DNA of 64,000 nucleotides. Origin: Streptomyces hokutonensis (GTDB taxonomy: Bacteria > Actinomycetota > Actinomycetes > Streptomycetales > Streptomycetaceae). A program made the position numbers and the translations under genes. Below, one piece after another: positions 25,733 to 33,900 of the stretch (position 1 is its first letter; every line of letters begins with the position of its first letter). The stretch covers positions 1 through 64,000 of the forward strand of contig NZ_BARG01000041.1 of assembly GCF_000376565.1 (NCBI RefSeq), in the 5' to 3' direction. The notes under the pieces were generated by a model that saw only the letters and a program-made list of their open reading frames with translations, did no database searches and was not told the DNA's origin.

Positions 25733-28264
25733 ATGGCATTCAATCACTTACCGCAGGGCGTGCACGACGCCTTGGCTCCATTGTCCGTCACGCCAGTGAC
25801 ACACTCGGTGCCGATGGCCAAGAATCAGCGATCCGATCGACCCTCGGCGAACCCCGTGTCCGGGCTCTCGCCGGGCACGGTTCTGGACCGGCTCGCGTCC
25901 GGACCGAGCCGGGCTTCGCGCATCACTCATACGGAGCACTTGCCCCCACGTGAGGGCCGCCATGCCGTCTGGCCTGACCGGATTCGCGCGGAGGTGATCG
26001 CCACCGTCCAGGAAGCCGGTATCGAACACCCCTGGGCCCACCAGGCACAGGCCGCCGAGCACGCCCTCGACGGCGAGTCAGTGATCGTTGCCACAGGCAC
26101 CGCCTCGGGCAAGTCGCTGGCTTATCTGGTACCGGTCCTCTCGGCCCTCCTCGACGGCTCCGAGGCGCCGAACGGCCGCGGCACCACCGCCCTGTACCTG
26201 GCCCCCACCAAAGCCCTGGCGGCCGATCAGCTCCGTTCCGTGAAGGAACTTTCACAACCTCTGGGCAATGCCGTTCGCCCGGCCGTGTACGACGGCGACA
26301 CTCCGTTCGAAGAGCGCGAGTGGGTACGCCAGTACGCCAACTACGTCCTGACCAACCCCGACATGCTCCACCGCGGCATATTGCCCTCGCACCCGCGCTG
26401 GTCCTCCTTCCTCAAGTCCCTGAAGTACGTCGTCATCGACGAGTGCCACACCTACCGGGGCGTCTTCGGCTCCCACGTCGCCCAGGTACTGCGCCGACTG
26501 CGCCGCCTCTGCGCCCGCTACGGCTCCTCCCCCGTCTTCCTGCTCGCCTCCGCGACCGCCGCCGAGCCCTCGGTCGCCGCCGGCCGCCTCACCGGCCTCC
26601 CCGTGGTCGAGGTCGCCGACGACGCCTCACCGCGCGGTGAACTGGTCTTCGCCCTCTGGGAGCCCCCGCTCACCGAACTGCACGGCGAGAAGGGCGCCCC
26701 GGTCCGCCGCACGGCCACCGCCGAGACCGCCGACCTGCTGACCGACCTCACCGTCCAGGGCGTGCGCTCGGTGGCCTTCGTACGGTCCCGGCGCGGCGCC
26801 GAGCTGATCGCGCTGATCGCCCAGGAACGGCTCGCCGAGGTCGACCGCTCACTGGCCCGCCGGGTCGCCGCCTATCGCGGCGGCTACCTCCCCGAGGAGC
26901 GGCGCGCCCTCGAACGCGCCCTCCACTCCGGCGAGTTGCTCGGTCTCGCCGCCACCACCGCCCTCGAACTCGGCATCGACGTCTCCGGCCTGGACGCCGT
27001 CCTGATCGCCGGCTACCCCGGCACCCGCGCCTCCCTGTGGCAGCAGGCCGGGCGCGCCGGACGCTCCGGCCAGGGCGCCCTGGCCGTCCTGGTGGCCCGC
27101 GACGACCCCCTGGACACCTTCCTCGTCCACCACCCGGAGGCCCTCTTCGACCAGCCAGTCGAATCCACGGTCCTGGACCCGGACAACCCGTACGTCCTGG
27201 CCCCGCACCTGTGCGCGGCGGCGGCAGAACTACCACTGACCGACGAGGACTTGGACCTGTTCGGCCCGGCCACGGCGGACCTGCTGCCGCAGCTGGAGGC
27301 CGCGAAACTGCTCCGCCGCCGGGCGAAGGCCTGGCACTGGACGCGCCGGGAACGGGCCGCCGACCTCACCGACATCCGCGGCGGGGGCGGCAGCCCGGTC
27401 CAGGTCGTCGAGAACGGCACGGGCCGCCTCCTGGGCACGGTCGACGAGGCCGCCGCCCACACGACCGTCCACGAGGGCGCGGTCCACCTCCACCAGGGCC
27501 GCACCTACCTGGTGCGCTCCCTGGACCTGGAGGACTCGGTGGCCCTGGTCGAGGAGGCCAACCCCCCGTACTCGACGGTCGCCCGCGACACGACAGCCAT
27601 CTCCGTCCTGGAGACGGACATCGAACTCCCCTGGGGCCAGGGCCGGTTGTGCTACGGCTCGGTCGAAGTCACCAACCAGGTCGTCTCCTTCCTCCGCAGA
27701 CGTGTCATCACCGGCGAGGTCCTCGGCGAGTCGAAACTCGACCTCCCTCCTCGTACGCTCCGCACCCGCGCCGTGTGGTGGACGGTCACCGAGGACCAGC
27801 TCGACGCCGCCCGCATCAACCCCGAGATCCTCGGCGGCGCCCTGCACGCCGCCGAACACGCCTCGATCGGCATGCTCCCCCTGTTCGCCACCTGCGATCG
27901 CTGGGACATCGGCGGAGTCTCGGTGCCCCTGCACCCGGACACCCTGCTCCCCACGGTCTTCGTCTACGACGGCCATCCCGGCGGCGCGGGCTTCGCCGAG
28001 CGCGCCTTCCACACCGCCCGCGCCTGGCTCACCGCCACCCGCCAGGCCATCGCCTCCTGCGAGTGCGAGGCCGGCTGCCCGTCCTGCATCCAGTCCCCCA
28101 AGTGCGGCAACGGCAACGAGCCGTTGCACAAACGGGGAGCGGTGCGGCTGCTCACGGAGCTGTTGCGGGAGGCGCCGGTGCCGGAGGCAGAGGTACGCGT
28201 ACCGGAGGAGACGGTGCGGGTACCGGAGGCAGAGCCGGCCCCGCAGGTCCCGCCCGTGCCCTGA
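25733..28264 (+). CDS. DEAD/DEAH helicase with DUF1998 zinc domain (MrfA/YprA family)
   Basis: 843 aa. Motif I ATGTASGKSLAY, Ia YLAPTKALAADQL, DECH box, motif III LASATAAEP, motif VI QQAGRAGRSGQG; C-terminal DUF1998 region with four Cys in CECEAGCPSCIQSPKC. The B. subtilis relative MrfA is a repair helicase for mitomycin damage; Rv3649 is the mycobacterial counterpart. Start ATG 25733 gives MAFNHLPQG and includes a rare TTA codon (Leu6, 25748-25750); ATG 25814 (MAKNQRS) is an alternative. The C-terminal tail has repeated VPEAEVRVPEETVRVPEAE and overlaps the convergent Tad-locus gene by 113 bp. Confidence 0.9.
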   Translation: MAFNHLPQGVHDALAPLSVTPVTHSVPMAKNQRSDRPSANPVSGLSPGTVLDRLASGPSRASRITHTEHLPPREGRHAVWPDRIRAEVIATVQEAGIEHPWAHQAQAAEHALDGESVIVATGTASGKSLAYLVPVLSALLDGSEAPNGRGTTALYLAPTKALAADQLRSVKELSQPLGNAVRPAVYDGDTPFEEREWVRQYANYVLTNPDMLHRGILPSHPRWSSFLKSLKYVVIDECHTYRGVFGSHVAQVLRRLRRLCARYGSSPVFLLASATAAEPSVAAGRLTGLPVVEVADDASPRGELVFALWEPPLTELHGEKGAPVRRTATAETADLLTDLTVQGVRSVAFVRSRRGAELIALIAQERLAEVDRSLARRVAAYRGGYLPEERRALERALHSGELLGLAATTALELGIDVSGLDAVLIAGYPGTRASLWQQAGRAGRSGQGALAVLVARDDPLDTFLVHHPEALFDQPVESTVLDPDNPYVLAPHLCAAAAELPLTDEDLDLFGPATADLLPQLEAAKLLRRRAKAWHWTRRERAADLTDIRGGGGSPVQVVENGTGRLLGTVDEAAAHTTVHEGAVHLHQGRTYLVRSLDLEDSVALVEEANPPYSTVARDTTAISVLETDIELPWGQGRLCYGSVEVTNQVVSFLRRRVITGEVLGESKLDLPPRTLRTRAVWWTVTEDQLDAARINPEILGGALHAAEHASIGMLPLFATCDRWDIGGVSVPLHPDTLLPTVFVYDGHPGGAGFAERAFHTARAWLTATRQAIASCECEAGCPSCIQSPKCGNGNEPLHKRGAVRLLTELLREAPVPEAEVRVPEETVRVPEAEPAPQVPPVP

Positions 28265-28616
28265 CCTCCGCCGCGAACGGTCCCAGGCCGGCCGTCGCCG
28301 TCACGTCCGACGTCTCCCCCACGACCGCGCACCGCACCAGCCGCGTCCCCTGGGCCCGCGCCACCCGCTCCGCCCGGACGCAGGCCCCCGCACCGCCCTC
28401 CGCCCAGTGGTCGGCCGCCGCGAGGGCCGCGAGGTCCGCACCGCCGGCCGCGCGATGCCGGGCCACGACGGCCTGCCCCAGGGCGAGCACGATCCCGAAC
28501 ACGACACACATCACGGCCATCGCACCCAGGCTCCAGACGGTGGCGGACCCACGGTCCGAGTCCCGACCCGGGTGACGGAGTCTCAGGCGCCTCAGCTCGG
28601 GCATACGGCACCTCAT
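28152..28616 (-). CDS. TadE-like / Rv3654c-family pilus-locus protein
   Basis: 154 aa. Starts MRCRMPELRRLRL at an ATG that overlaps the TadE stop (ATGA). One N-terminal hydrophobic helix after DRGSATVWSLGAMAVMCVVF, then QAVVARHRAAGGADLAALAA, the hallmark of the Rv3654c group found in actinobacterial Tad loci. The last about 40 residues are Pro/Ala/Val-rich and are encoded opposite the helicase gene, so the true tail may be a recent extension. Pseudopilin-like secretion role by context. Confidence 0.8.
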   Translation of the reverse strand: MRCRMPELRRLRLRHPGRDSDRGSATVWSLGAMAVMCVVFGIVLALGQAVVARHRAAGGADLAALAAADHWAEGGAGACVRAERVARAQGTRLVRCAVVGETSDVTATAGLGPFAAEVRARAGPAGPALPPVPAPSPPVRVPLPPAPAPPATAP

Positions 28617-28990
28617 GGCCCCGCCCTCCCCTCTCCCACCGTCTCCTCCGCCACCGCGACGGCCTCCTCCCGCACTTCGAAGGGCAGCCCGCCGAGCATC
28701 GGTGACTTCGCGACCACGACCACATGGACCTGGTCGCCCTCCCGGGAGACCGTGATCCGCGCGTCGCGCGGTGCCGTGTCCCGGGTGACCTGGACGACCG
28801 CGTCGGCGGGATCCTGCCGGGCCGCCGCACGGGCGCCCGACCGCGCCGCGTCCACGCACTGGATCTGCGCGGCCACCACCATCAGCCCCCAGACCAGCGC
28901 CATGGCGAACATCACCAGCACGGGCAGGACCACGGCCGCCTCGGCCGTCACGAACCCCCCGTCGCCGCCCCGGCGTTCAGACCTTCGCAT
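28613..28990 (-). CDS. TadE-family pseudopilin
   Basis: 125 aa. GGDGGFVTAEAAVVLPVLVM is the TadE-type N-terminal membrane helix with Glu early in the segment; the rest (QIQCVDAARSGARAAARQD; ARITVSREGDQVHVVVVA) is extracytoplasmic. Start overlaps the end of the DUF4244 gene by 14 bp and its stop overlaps the next gene. Minor pilin role in the Tad/Flp machine. Confidence 0.88.
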   Translation of the reverse strand: MRRSERRGGDGGFVTAEAAVVLPVLVMFAMALVWGLMVVAAQIQCVDAARSGARAAARQDPADAVVQVTRDTAPRDARITVSREGDQVHVVVVAKSPMLGGLPFEVREEAVAVAEETVGEGRAGP

Positions 28991-29216
28991 CGAGGGCCCG
29001 CTTCACGATGTTCTGGAGCTCCGTGCTGACCGCTCCGCTGGTCACCACCTTGTAGAGCACCACGGCGAACGCCACCGCTGCGACCAGGCCCATCGCGTAT
29101 TCAGCCGTTGCCATACCGGCGTCCCGGCGCGCTGCGGCCCCGAGTCGCGCCCGTACTCGCACCGCCCGGACAACCCGTACCGCCGCCGCCCGCACTCCCT
29201 GCACTGCCTTGTACAT
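28977..29216 (-). CDS. Flp-type pilin subunit (DUF4244)
   Basis: 79 aa. A basic leader (RVRARLGAAARRDAG) precedes MATAEYAMGLVAAVAFAVVL, a Flp-prepilin-like processing region (small residue, then a hydrophobic segment with Glu at about +5). Short C-terminus STELQNIVKRALDAKV. It has the largest upstream gap in the operon (63 bp, AT-rich), where extra transcription for the major subunit could start. GGGGGTTGAG precedes the ATG. Confidence 0.85.
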   Translation of the reverse strand: MYKAVQGVRAAAVRVVRAVRVRARLGAAARRDAGMATAEYAMGLVAAVAFAVVLYKVVTSGAVSTELQNIVKRALDAKV

Positions 29217-29279
29217 CTCAACCCCCGTGAGGTTTCTGTTGGTTCGCTTACTCGATTGCTTGACTGCTCGGTTCTTGGA

Positions 29280-30083
29280 TCAGCCGCCGCCCCCTCCCGT
29301 AGCCCCGCCCGCGAGCCCGATCACCACGGGCAGTACGCCGACCGCGATGAACGCGGGCAGGAAGCACAGCCCCACCGGTGCGGTGATCAGGACGGCCGCC
29401 CGCCGGGCCCGTGCCGTCGCGGTGCGGGTCCAGTCGGCGCGGGCCTCCGCCGCGAGCCGTGCGACGGGTCCGGCAGCGGGGAGCCCCGACTCGTCGGCCC
29501 GTTCGAGCAGCCTGGCCAGCGGACCGGCGCCCGGGAGCGCGGCCAACCTCCGCCAGGCGTCGGCCGGTTCGCCGCCGAGCCGTACCTCCGCCGCCGCCCG
29601 CGCCAGCCGTTCTCCCACGGGTCCCGCCAGCGCCTCGCCCACGGCCTGGGCCGCGATCACCGGCGAGGCCCCGGCGGCGATGCAGGCGGCCAGCAGATCG
29701 GCGGCGAGCGGGAGTTGGCGTGCGGCGGCGGCCGCGTCGCGCTCGGCGCCGATGTCGTCGGCCATCTGCCTACGGCGCCACCACCACAGCCCGAGTGCGA
29801 CAGCCCCGCCCACGACGACTCCGGCGACCCCGCCGACCAACACCCACCCGGCGCCCACGACGCCCACCACGGGCAACCACCGCCGGGCCGTATCCCGAGC
29901 CTCGAACCGCCGACCGGCAGAAGGCACTTCCGGCACCTCCCGCGCTTCCCGAGTCAGCAGCCCGGCCAGCCGTCGCCGAGCCCGGCGCTCCCGCCGCAGC
30001 GCGTCCAGCCACCGCGCCAACCACCCCACGACCAGCACCGCCCCCAGACCCACCCCCAGCCTGTGGACAACTTCCGCACTCAC
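29280..30083 (-). CDS. tadC: TadC-like inner-membrane platform protein (T2SS F domain)
   Basis: 267 aa from a GTG with GGGAGA upstream. Helices LGAVLVVGWLARWL, WLPVVGVVGAGWVLVGGVAG and a C-terminal AVLITAPVGLCFLPAFIAVG; central F-domain with LPLAADLLAACIAAGASP and GPLARLLERADESGLPA. Forms the platform with TadB. Located between tadB and the pilin gene. Confidence 0.88.
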   Translation of the reverse strand: MSAEVVHRLGVGLGAVLVVGWLARWLDALRRERRARRRLAGLLTREAREVPEVPSAGRRFEARDTARRWLPVVGVVGAGWVLVGGVAGVVVGGAVALGLWWWRRRQMADDIGAERDAAAAARQLPLAADLLAACIAAGASPVIAAQAVGEALAGPVGERLARAAAEVRLGGEPADAWRRLAALPGAGPLARLLERADESGLPAAGPVARLAAEARADWTRTATARARRAAVLITAPVGLCFLPAFIAVGVLPVVIGLAGGATGGGGG

Positions 30084-30123
30084 GCGGTCTCCCTTCTCCG
30101 ACACCGACACCCGGCGACCCCGC

Positions 30124-30996
30124 TCACGCCGCCTCCACCCCGCCCACGATCCGCAGCGCCCACCACATCCCCAGGCCCTCCAGCAACCCCCCGACCACCA
30201 GGCACCCCAGCCCCGCCCCGCTGTGCAGCAGCACCCGCAGCGGATCGGCGCCCATCGCCGCGCCGAGCAGCAGCCCGAGCACCGGCAGTCCGGCGAGCAT
30301 TCCGGCGGTGGCCCGGGCGCCGGCCAACTGGGCGCGCAGGTCGGCCCGTTGGTCCCGGTCCGCGCGCAACGCCCCTTCGAGCCGGTCGAGTCCCGCGGCG
30401 AGCCCGGCGCCCTGGTCCACGGCGACCCGCCAGCACGCCGCCAGCCCCAACATGCCGTCCGCACCTGGCTGTCGGGCCGCCGAAGTGAGCGCACCCGGTA
30501 CGTCCCCGCCGAACCGCGCCGCCGCCAGCACCGCGGCCTGTGCCTCCCCGAGCCCGCCGGAGTCGAGCGCGGCCCGCAGCAGCGCCTCGCCCGGCTGCCG
30601 TCCCGCGCGCACCTCCCCGGCGAGCGTCGAGCACAGCGCGATCACCGCGTCCCCGCGCGACTCCCGCGCCCGCCGGGCCTCCCCGGCCAGCCGCACCCGA
30701 CGTAGCAACGGCACTCCGATCGCCCCCGCGACGACCGGAACCACCGAAGCTCCCAGTACCGCCACCACCAGTCCGACGCCCAGCGACCACCACTCGGCCC
30801 GCAACCGGCCCCGGATCCGCCGCAGTTCGTCGGCGGCCCGCTCCCACGAGGGCGGTCCCACGCCCACCGTCCCGCCGTCCGCGAACAGCAACTGCGCCCG
30901 CCGCGCCCCGGACCGCCGCCCGCCCATCTGCCAGACCAGGGCCCCGACACACACCGCGGCCACCCCGACCGACATCTCACCTGTTCCCACGTCCAT
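30124..30996 (-). CDS. tadB: TadB-like inner-membrane platform protein (T2SS F domain)
   Basis: 290 aa. ATG overlaps the cpaF stop (TGATG). N-terminal helix SVGVAAVCVGALVWQM, pair of helices around LGVGLVVAVLGASVVPVVAG, F-domain ALCSTLAGEVRAGRQPGEAL and C-terminal helices MLAGLPVLGLLLGAAMG and CLVVGGLLEGLGMWWAL. Its Ala/Gly-rich composition is typical for Streptomyces Tad proteins. Confidence 0.88.
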   Translation of the reverse strand: MDVGTGEMSVGVAAVCVGALVWQMGGRRSGARRAQLLFADGGTVGVGPPSWERAADELRRIRGRLRAEWWSLGVGLVVAVLGASVVPVVAGAIGVPLLRRVRLAGEARRARESRGDAVIALCSTLAGEVRAGRQPGEALLRAALDSGGLGEAQAAVLAAARFGGDVPGALTSAARQPGADGMLGLAACWRVAVDQGAGLAAGLDRLEGALRADRDQRADLRAQLAGARATAGMLAGLPVLGLLLGAAMGADPLRVLLHSGAGLGCLVVGGLLEGLGMWWALRIVGGVEAA

Positions 30997-32216
30997 CACC
31001 ACTCCCGTTCGCAATCGCCCGTCCCTTTGCCCCCACCCCGGATCAACTCCCGCAACCGCTCCCACCCCCGCTCGTACGCGAACGCCTCCGCGCCCCATCG
31101 CAGCGCCGGTACAGTCCGCACCAGCCCCGACGGGTCCCGCTCCAGGACATGGACCTCGGCGATCCGGCGGCGCCCGGCCCGGTCCCGTACGAGGTGCAGG
31201 ACCACCGACAGCGCCGCCGCCAACTGGCTGTGCAGCGCGGCACGGTCGAGGCCCGCGGCCGTCCCCAGGGCCTCCAGGCGGGCGGGGACATCGGCCGCCG
31301 CGTTCGCGTGGACGGTTCCGCAACCGCCCTCGTGGCCCGTGTTGAGCGCGGCGAGCAAATGGACCACCTCGGGGCCGCGGACCTCGCCGACGACCAGCCG
31401 GTCCGGCCGCATCCGGAGTGCCTGGCGGACCAGGTCCTGGAGGGTGACGAGGCCGGCGCCCTCCTGGTTGGCGGGTCTGCTCTCCAGCCGTACGACGTGC
31501 GGATGGTCCGGCTTCAGCTCCGCCGAGTCCTCGGCGAGGACGATCCGCTCGCCCGGTCCGACCAGCCCGAGCAGCGCGCTCAGGAGTGTCGTCTTGCCGC
31601 TGCCCGTACCGCCGCTGATGAGGAAGGACAGCCTGGCCTCGATCACGGCCCGCAGGATCCGGTCGCCGCCCGGCGGGACCGTGCCCGCCGCGACCAGCTC
31701 GCCGAGCGTGAACGCGCGCGGTCGTACGACACGGAGCGCGAGGCAGGTGCAGCCGACGGCGACCGGGGGCAGTACGGCGTGCAGGCGGGTCCCGTCGGGC
31801 AGCCGGGCGTCGGCCCAGGGCCGTGCGTCGTCCAGCCGGCGTCCGGCCACCGCGGCCAGGCGCTGCGCGAGGCGTCGTACGGCCGCCGCGTCCGGGAAGG
31901 TGACGGCGGTCAGTTCCAGGCCACCGCCCCGGTCGACCCACACCCGGTCCGGGGCCGACACGAGCACGTCGGTCACCGAGGGGTCGGCGAGCAGGGACTC
32001 CAGCGGCCCGCTGCCCACCAGCTCGGACCGCAACTGCTCGGCCGCGCCGAGGACTTCGGCGTCCCCCAGCACCCGCCCCTGTTCCCGCAGGGCCTGTGCC
32101 ACCCGCGCGGGCGTCGGCTCACCCCCGCTCTCTGCCAGCCAGCGCCGCACACCGTCGAGCATCCCGGCGGGCATCCCCGGGGCCGGACCGAAGCCGCTCT
32201 CCACCAGCCCGCTCAT
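30996..32216 (-). CDS. cpaF: CpaF/TadA-type secretion ATPase
   Basis: 406 aa hexameric motor of the Tad/Flp system. N-terminal domain LADPSVTDVLVSAPDRVWVD, Walker A LISGGTGSGKTTLLSALLG, acidic IVLAEDSAEL, Walker B-type RPDRLVVGEVRGPEVVHLL and His box GHEGGCGTVHANAAADVPAR. ATG overlaps the upstream gene stop (ATGA) and its stop overlaps tadB. Confidence 0.93.
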   Translation of the reverse strand: MSGLVESGFGPAPGMPAGMLDGVRRWLAESGGEPTPARVAQALREQGRVLGDAEVLGAAEQLRSELVGSGPLESLLADPSVTDVLVSAPDRVWVDRGGGLELTAVTFPDAAAVRRLAQRLAAVAGRRLDDARPWADARLPDGTRLHAVLPPVAVGCTCLALRVVRPRAFTLGELVAAGTVPPGGDRILRAVIEARLSFLISGGTGSGKTTLLSALLGLVGPGERIVLAEDSAELKPDHPHVVRLESRPANQEGAGLVTLQDLVRQALRMRPDRLVVGEVRGPEVVHLLAALNTGHEGGCGTVHANAAADVPARLEALGTAAGLDRAALHSQLAAALSVVLHLVRDRAGRRRIAEVHVLERDPSGLVRTVPALRWGAEAFAYERGWERLRELIRGGGKGTGDCEREW

Positions 32217-33316
32217 ACGCCACCCGCCTCGACCAGCGCCCGCTCCCAGAACTCCCGGCAGAACCGCGCCAGTGGCCCCTTCCCGGCCGCCCCCGGCGGC
32301 GCCTTGCCCTCGTGAGGCCGCGACAGGCCCGATTCGAGCGGCACTTCGCCCGCCAGCGGCAGTCCGAGCAGGCGGGCCACCTCCCGGTCGTCGAGGCCGG
32401 GGGCGTAGGGCCCACGGACGGCCACGCGCAGATCGCGCAGGACCATGCCGACGGCGGACGCCACGCGGCCGGCCGCCGCGACGGCGCGCAGCTCGGCGGG
32501 GACCACCAGGAGCCCCAGGTCGAGTTGGGCGAGGGTCTCGGCGACGCCGTCGTCGATGCGGCGCGGCAGGTCGACGACGACCGTGCCGCCGCGCCTTCTG
32601 GCCGCGGCGAGCACCGCGCGGACGGCCTGCGGCGGGATGGCTACGCAGTCGCCGCGGTCCCAGCTGAGCACCCGGAGCGAGTGGAGTTCGGGCAGGGACT
32701 CCTCCAGGGCCCCGCCGCCGACCCGGCCGCGCGAGGCGGCGAACGCGGGCCAGCGCAGGCCTTCCGCGCTCTCTCCGCCGAGGAGTACGTCGAGTCCGCC
32801 GCCGAGTGGATCCGCGTCCACCAGGAGGGTGCGCAGTCCCTCCCGCGCGGAGGTGACGGCGAGGGCGCACGCGAGCGTAGACGCTCCGGCCCCGCCGCGG
32901 CCCCCGATGACTCCGACGGTGAGCGCGGGGCGGCCGACGCCCTCGGCCACGTCGGCGATGCGGTCGACGAGCCACTGCTCGCCGTCGGGCAGCATCAGGA
33001 CGTGGTCGGCGCCGATCTCGACGGCCCGTCGCCAGACCCCGGAGTCGTCCTGGTCGCGGCCGACCAGCACCACCCCGTTGCGGCGGGCGGCCCCGCGCAC
33101 CCGTCGTACCGCGTCGTCGCCGACCAGGACGAGCGGCGCCGTCTCCCAGCCGCCCCGGCGCTCCGGGACCCCGGGATGGACCTCGGGTGTCGCGCCGGCC
33201 GCCGCGCACAGGCGCAGCAGGTCGTCGAGGAGTTCGGCGTCCTCGGTGACGATCAGCGGTCCGCCCTGTCGCCCGCCGGCGGCGGGTGGCGGATCGTGTG
33301 TGACAGTTCCGGCCAT
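32213..33316 (-). CDS. CpaE-like / Ssd (septum site-determining) ParA-family protein
   Basis: 367 aa. N-terminal receiver-like half without phospho-Asp motifs (LIVTEDAELLDDLLRLCAAA), then ParA-like GVIGGRGGAGASTLACALA (deviant Walker A with Ser), LVDADPLGGGLDVLLGGE and VVVDLPRRIDD. Matches the Rv3660c/Ssd slot at the head of the actinobacterial Tad operon. ATG 33316 has GAGGG 9 nt upstream; ATG 33325 (three residues earlier) has no spacing for one. First gene of the operon. Confidence 0.85.
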   Translation of the reverse strand: MAGTVTHDPPPAAGGRQGGPLIVTEDAELLDDLLRLCAAAGATPEVHPGVPERRGGWETAPLVLVGDDAVRRVRGAARRNGVVLVGRDQDDSGVWRRAVEIGADHVLMLPDGEQWLVDRIADVAEGVGRPALTVGVIGGRGGAGASTLACALAVTSAREGLRTLLVDADPLGGGLDVLLGGESAEGLRWPAFAASRGRVGGGALEESLPELHSLRVLSWDRGDCVAIPPQAVRAVLAAARRRGGTVVVDLPRRIDDGVAETLAQLDLGLLVVPAELRAVAAAGRVASAVGMVLRDLRVAVRGPYAPGLDDREVARLLGLPLAGEVPLESGLSRPHEGKAPPGAAGKGPLARFCREFWERALVEAGGV

Positions 33317-33655
33317 TCTTTCCATCCCTCATCGATGTGTCTCTCGCCTGACCCCTGCGGTCCCGCGATTCCCAAACGTGTGAAGAACCGGCGATCGGCC
33401 TCCATATGCACGGCCGACAGAAACCGGCCCGAACGCGTCCGACAAACGGAACCGGCCATGAACTCGCCGCGTGCGGGGACGCGTTGGAATCACGGTGCGG
33501 GCATCCCGGAAATCGTGTGGATCTTGGTCGAAAACTGTGGACAACGAGGGGCCTGTGAATATCGCCGTCACCCATACCGGTGACCCCCGTACTGGCCTCT
33601 GTGCGAGTTCCGCAGCGCAGCCTCATAGCTACGCACAGTGACGAGCTCTGGGCAT
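33317..33655. other. Tad operon 5' region, no gene seen
   Basis: 339 bp between the first Tad gene and the 6C terminator. It should hold the Tad promoter (minus strand). A single TTGTCCACA-type 9-mer occurs at 33536-33544. No open frame with a ribosome site was found. Confidence 0.5.
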
Positions 33656-33679
33656 GAAAAAAGGCGGCCTCAGCCGCCT
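33656..33679 (-). terminator. Rho-independent terminator of 6C RNA
   Basis: Arms 33662-33668 and 33673-33679 (AGGCGGC/GCCGCCT), 4-nt loop, six T on the minus strand. Such T-runs are uncommon in this genome, which supports a stable small RNA. Confidence 0.85.
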
Positions 33680-33832
33680 CGGGTTGGCCTCACGACCACG
33701 CGCAGGAAGGGAAAACGGGTCCGGACATGCGACGACCCCCACCGGGGGGGAGAGTGGGGGTCGCCTTCACGGCCGACTCGGGGGGGGAGGAGCCGGGCCG
33801 CGTTAGCACGGTCGCGAACGATCCGTGACTTC
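33656..33832 (-). ncRNA. 6C small RNA with its terminator
   Basis: On the minus strand two stem-loops each display a run of C: the first (33799-33771) pairs GGCC.CGGCTC with GAGTCGGCC around eight C; the second (33762-33734) pairs GACCCCCAC with GTGGGGGTC around seven C. A perfect terminator GGCGGC-TGAG-GCCGCC plus T-run (33678-33657) follows about 55 nt later. This is the defining architecture of the actinobacterial 6C RNA family. It lies between an Ssd/CpaE gene and a HAD gene, exactly as in M. tuberculosis (B11/6C between Rv3660c and Rv3661). The 5' end at 33832 is an estimate from spacing. Confidence 0.88.
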
Positions 33833-33900
33833 CATGGTGTACCCGAGAGCCCTCTCAGGCAAACCCACGCGCCACACCTTACGCCGAATGGGCTGCGCCT

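Noticed and set aside
33536..33544. Single DnaA-box-like TTGTCCACA (also seen near 30061 and 54863)
   Set aside because: Isolated boxes, two of them in or beside coding sequence; no cluster, so not an origin.
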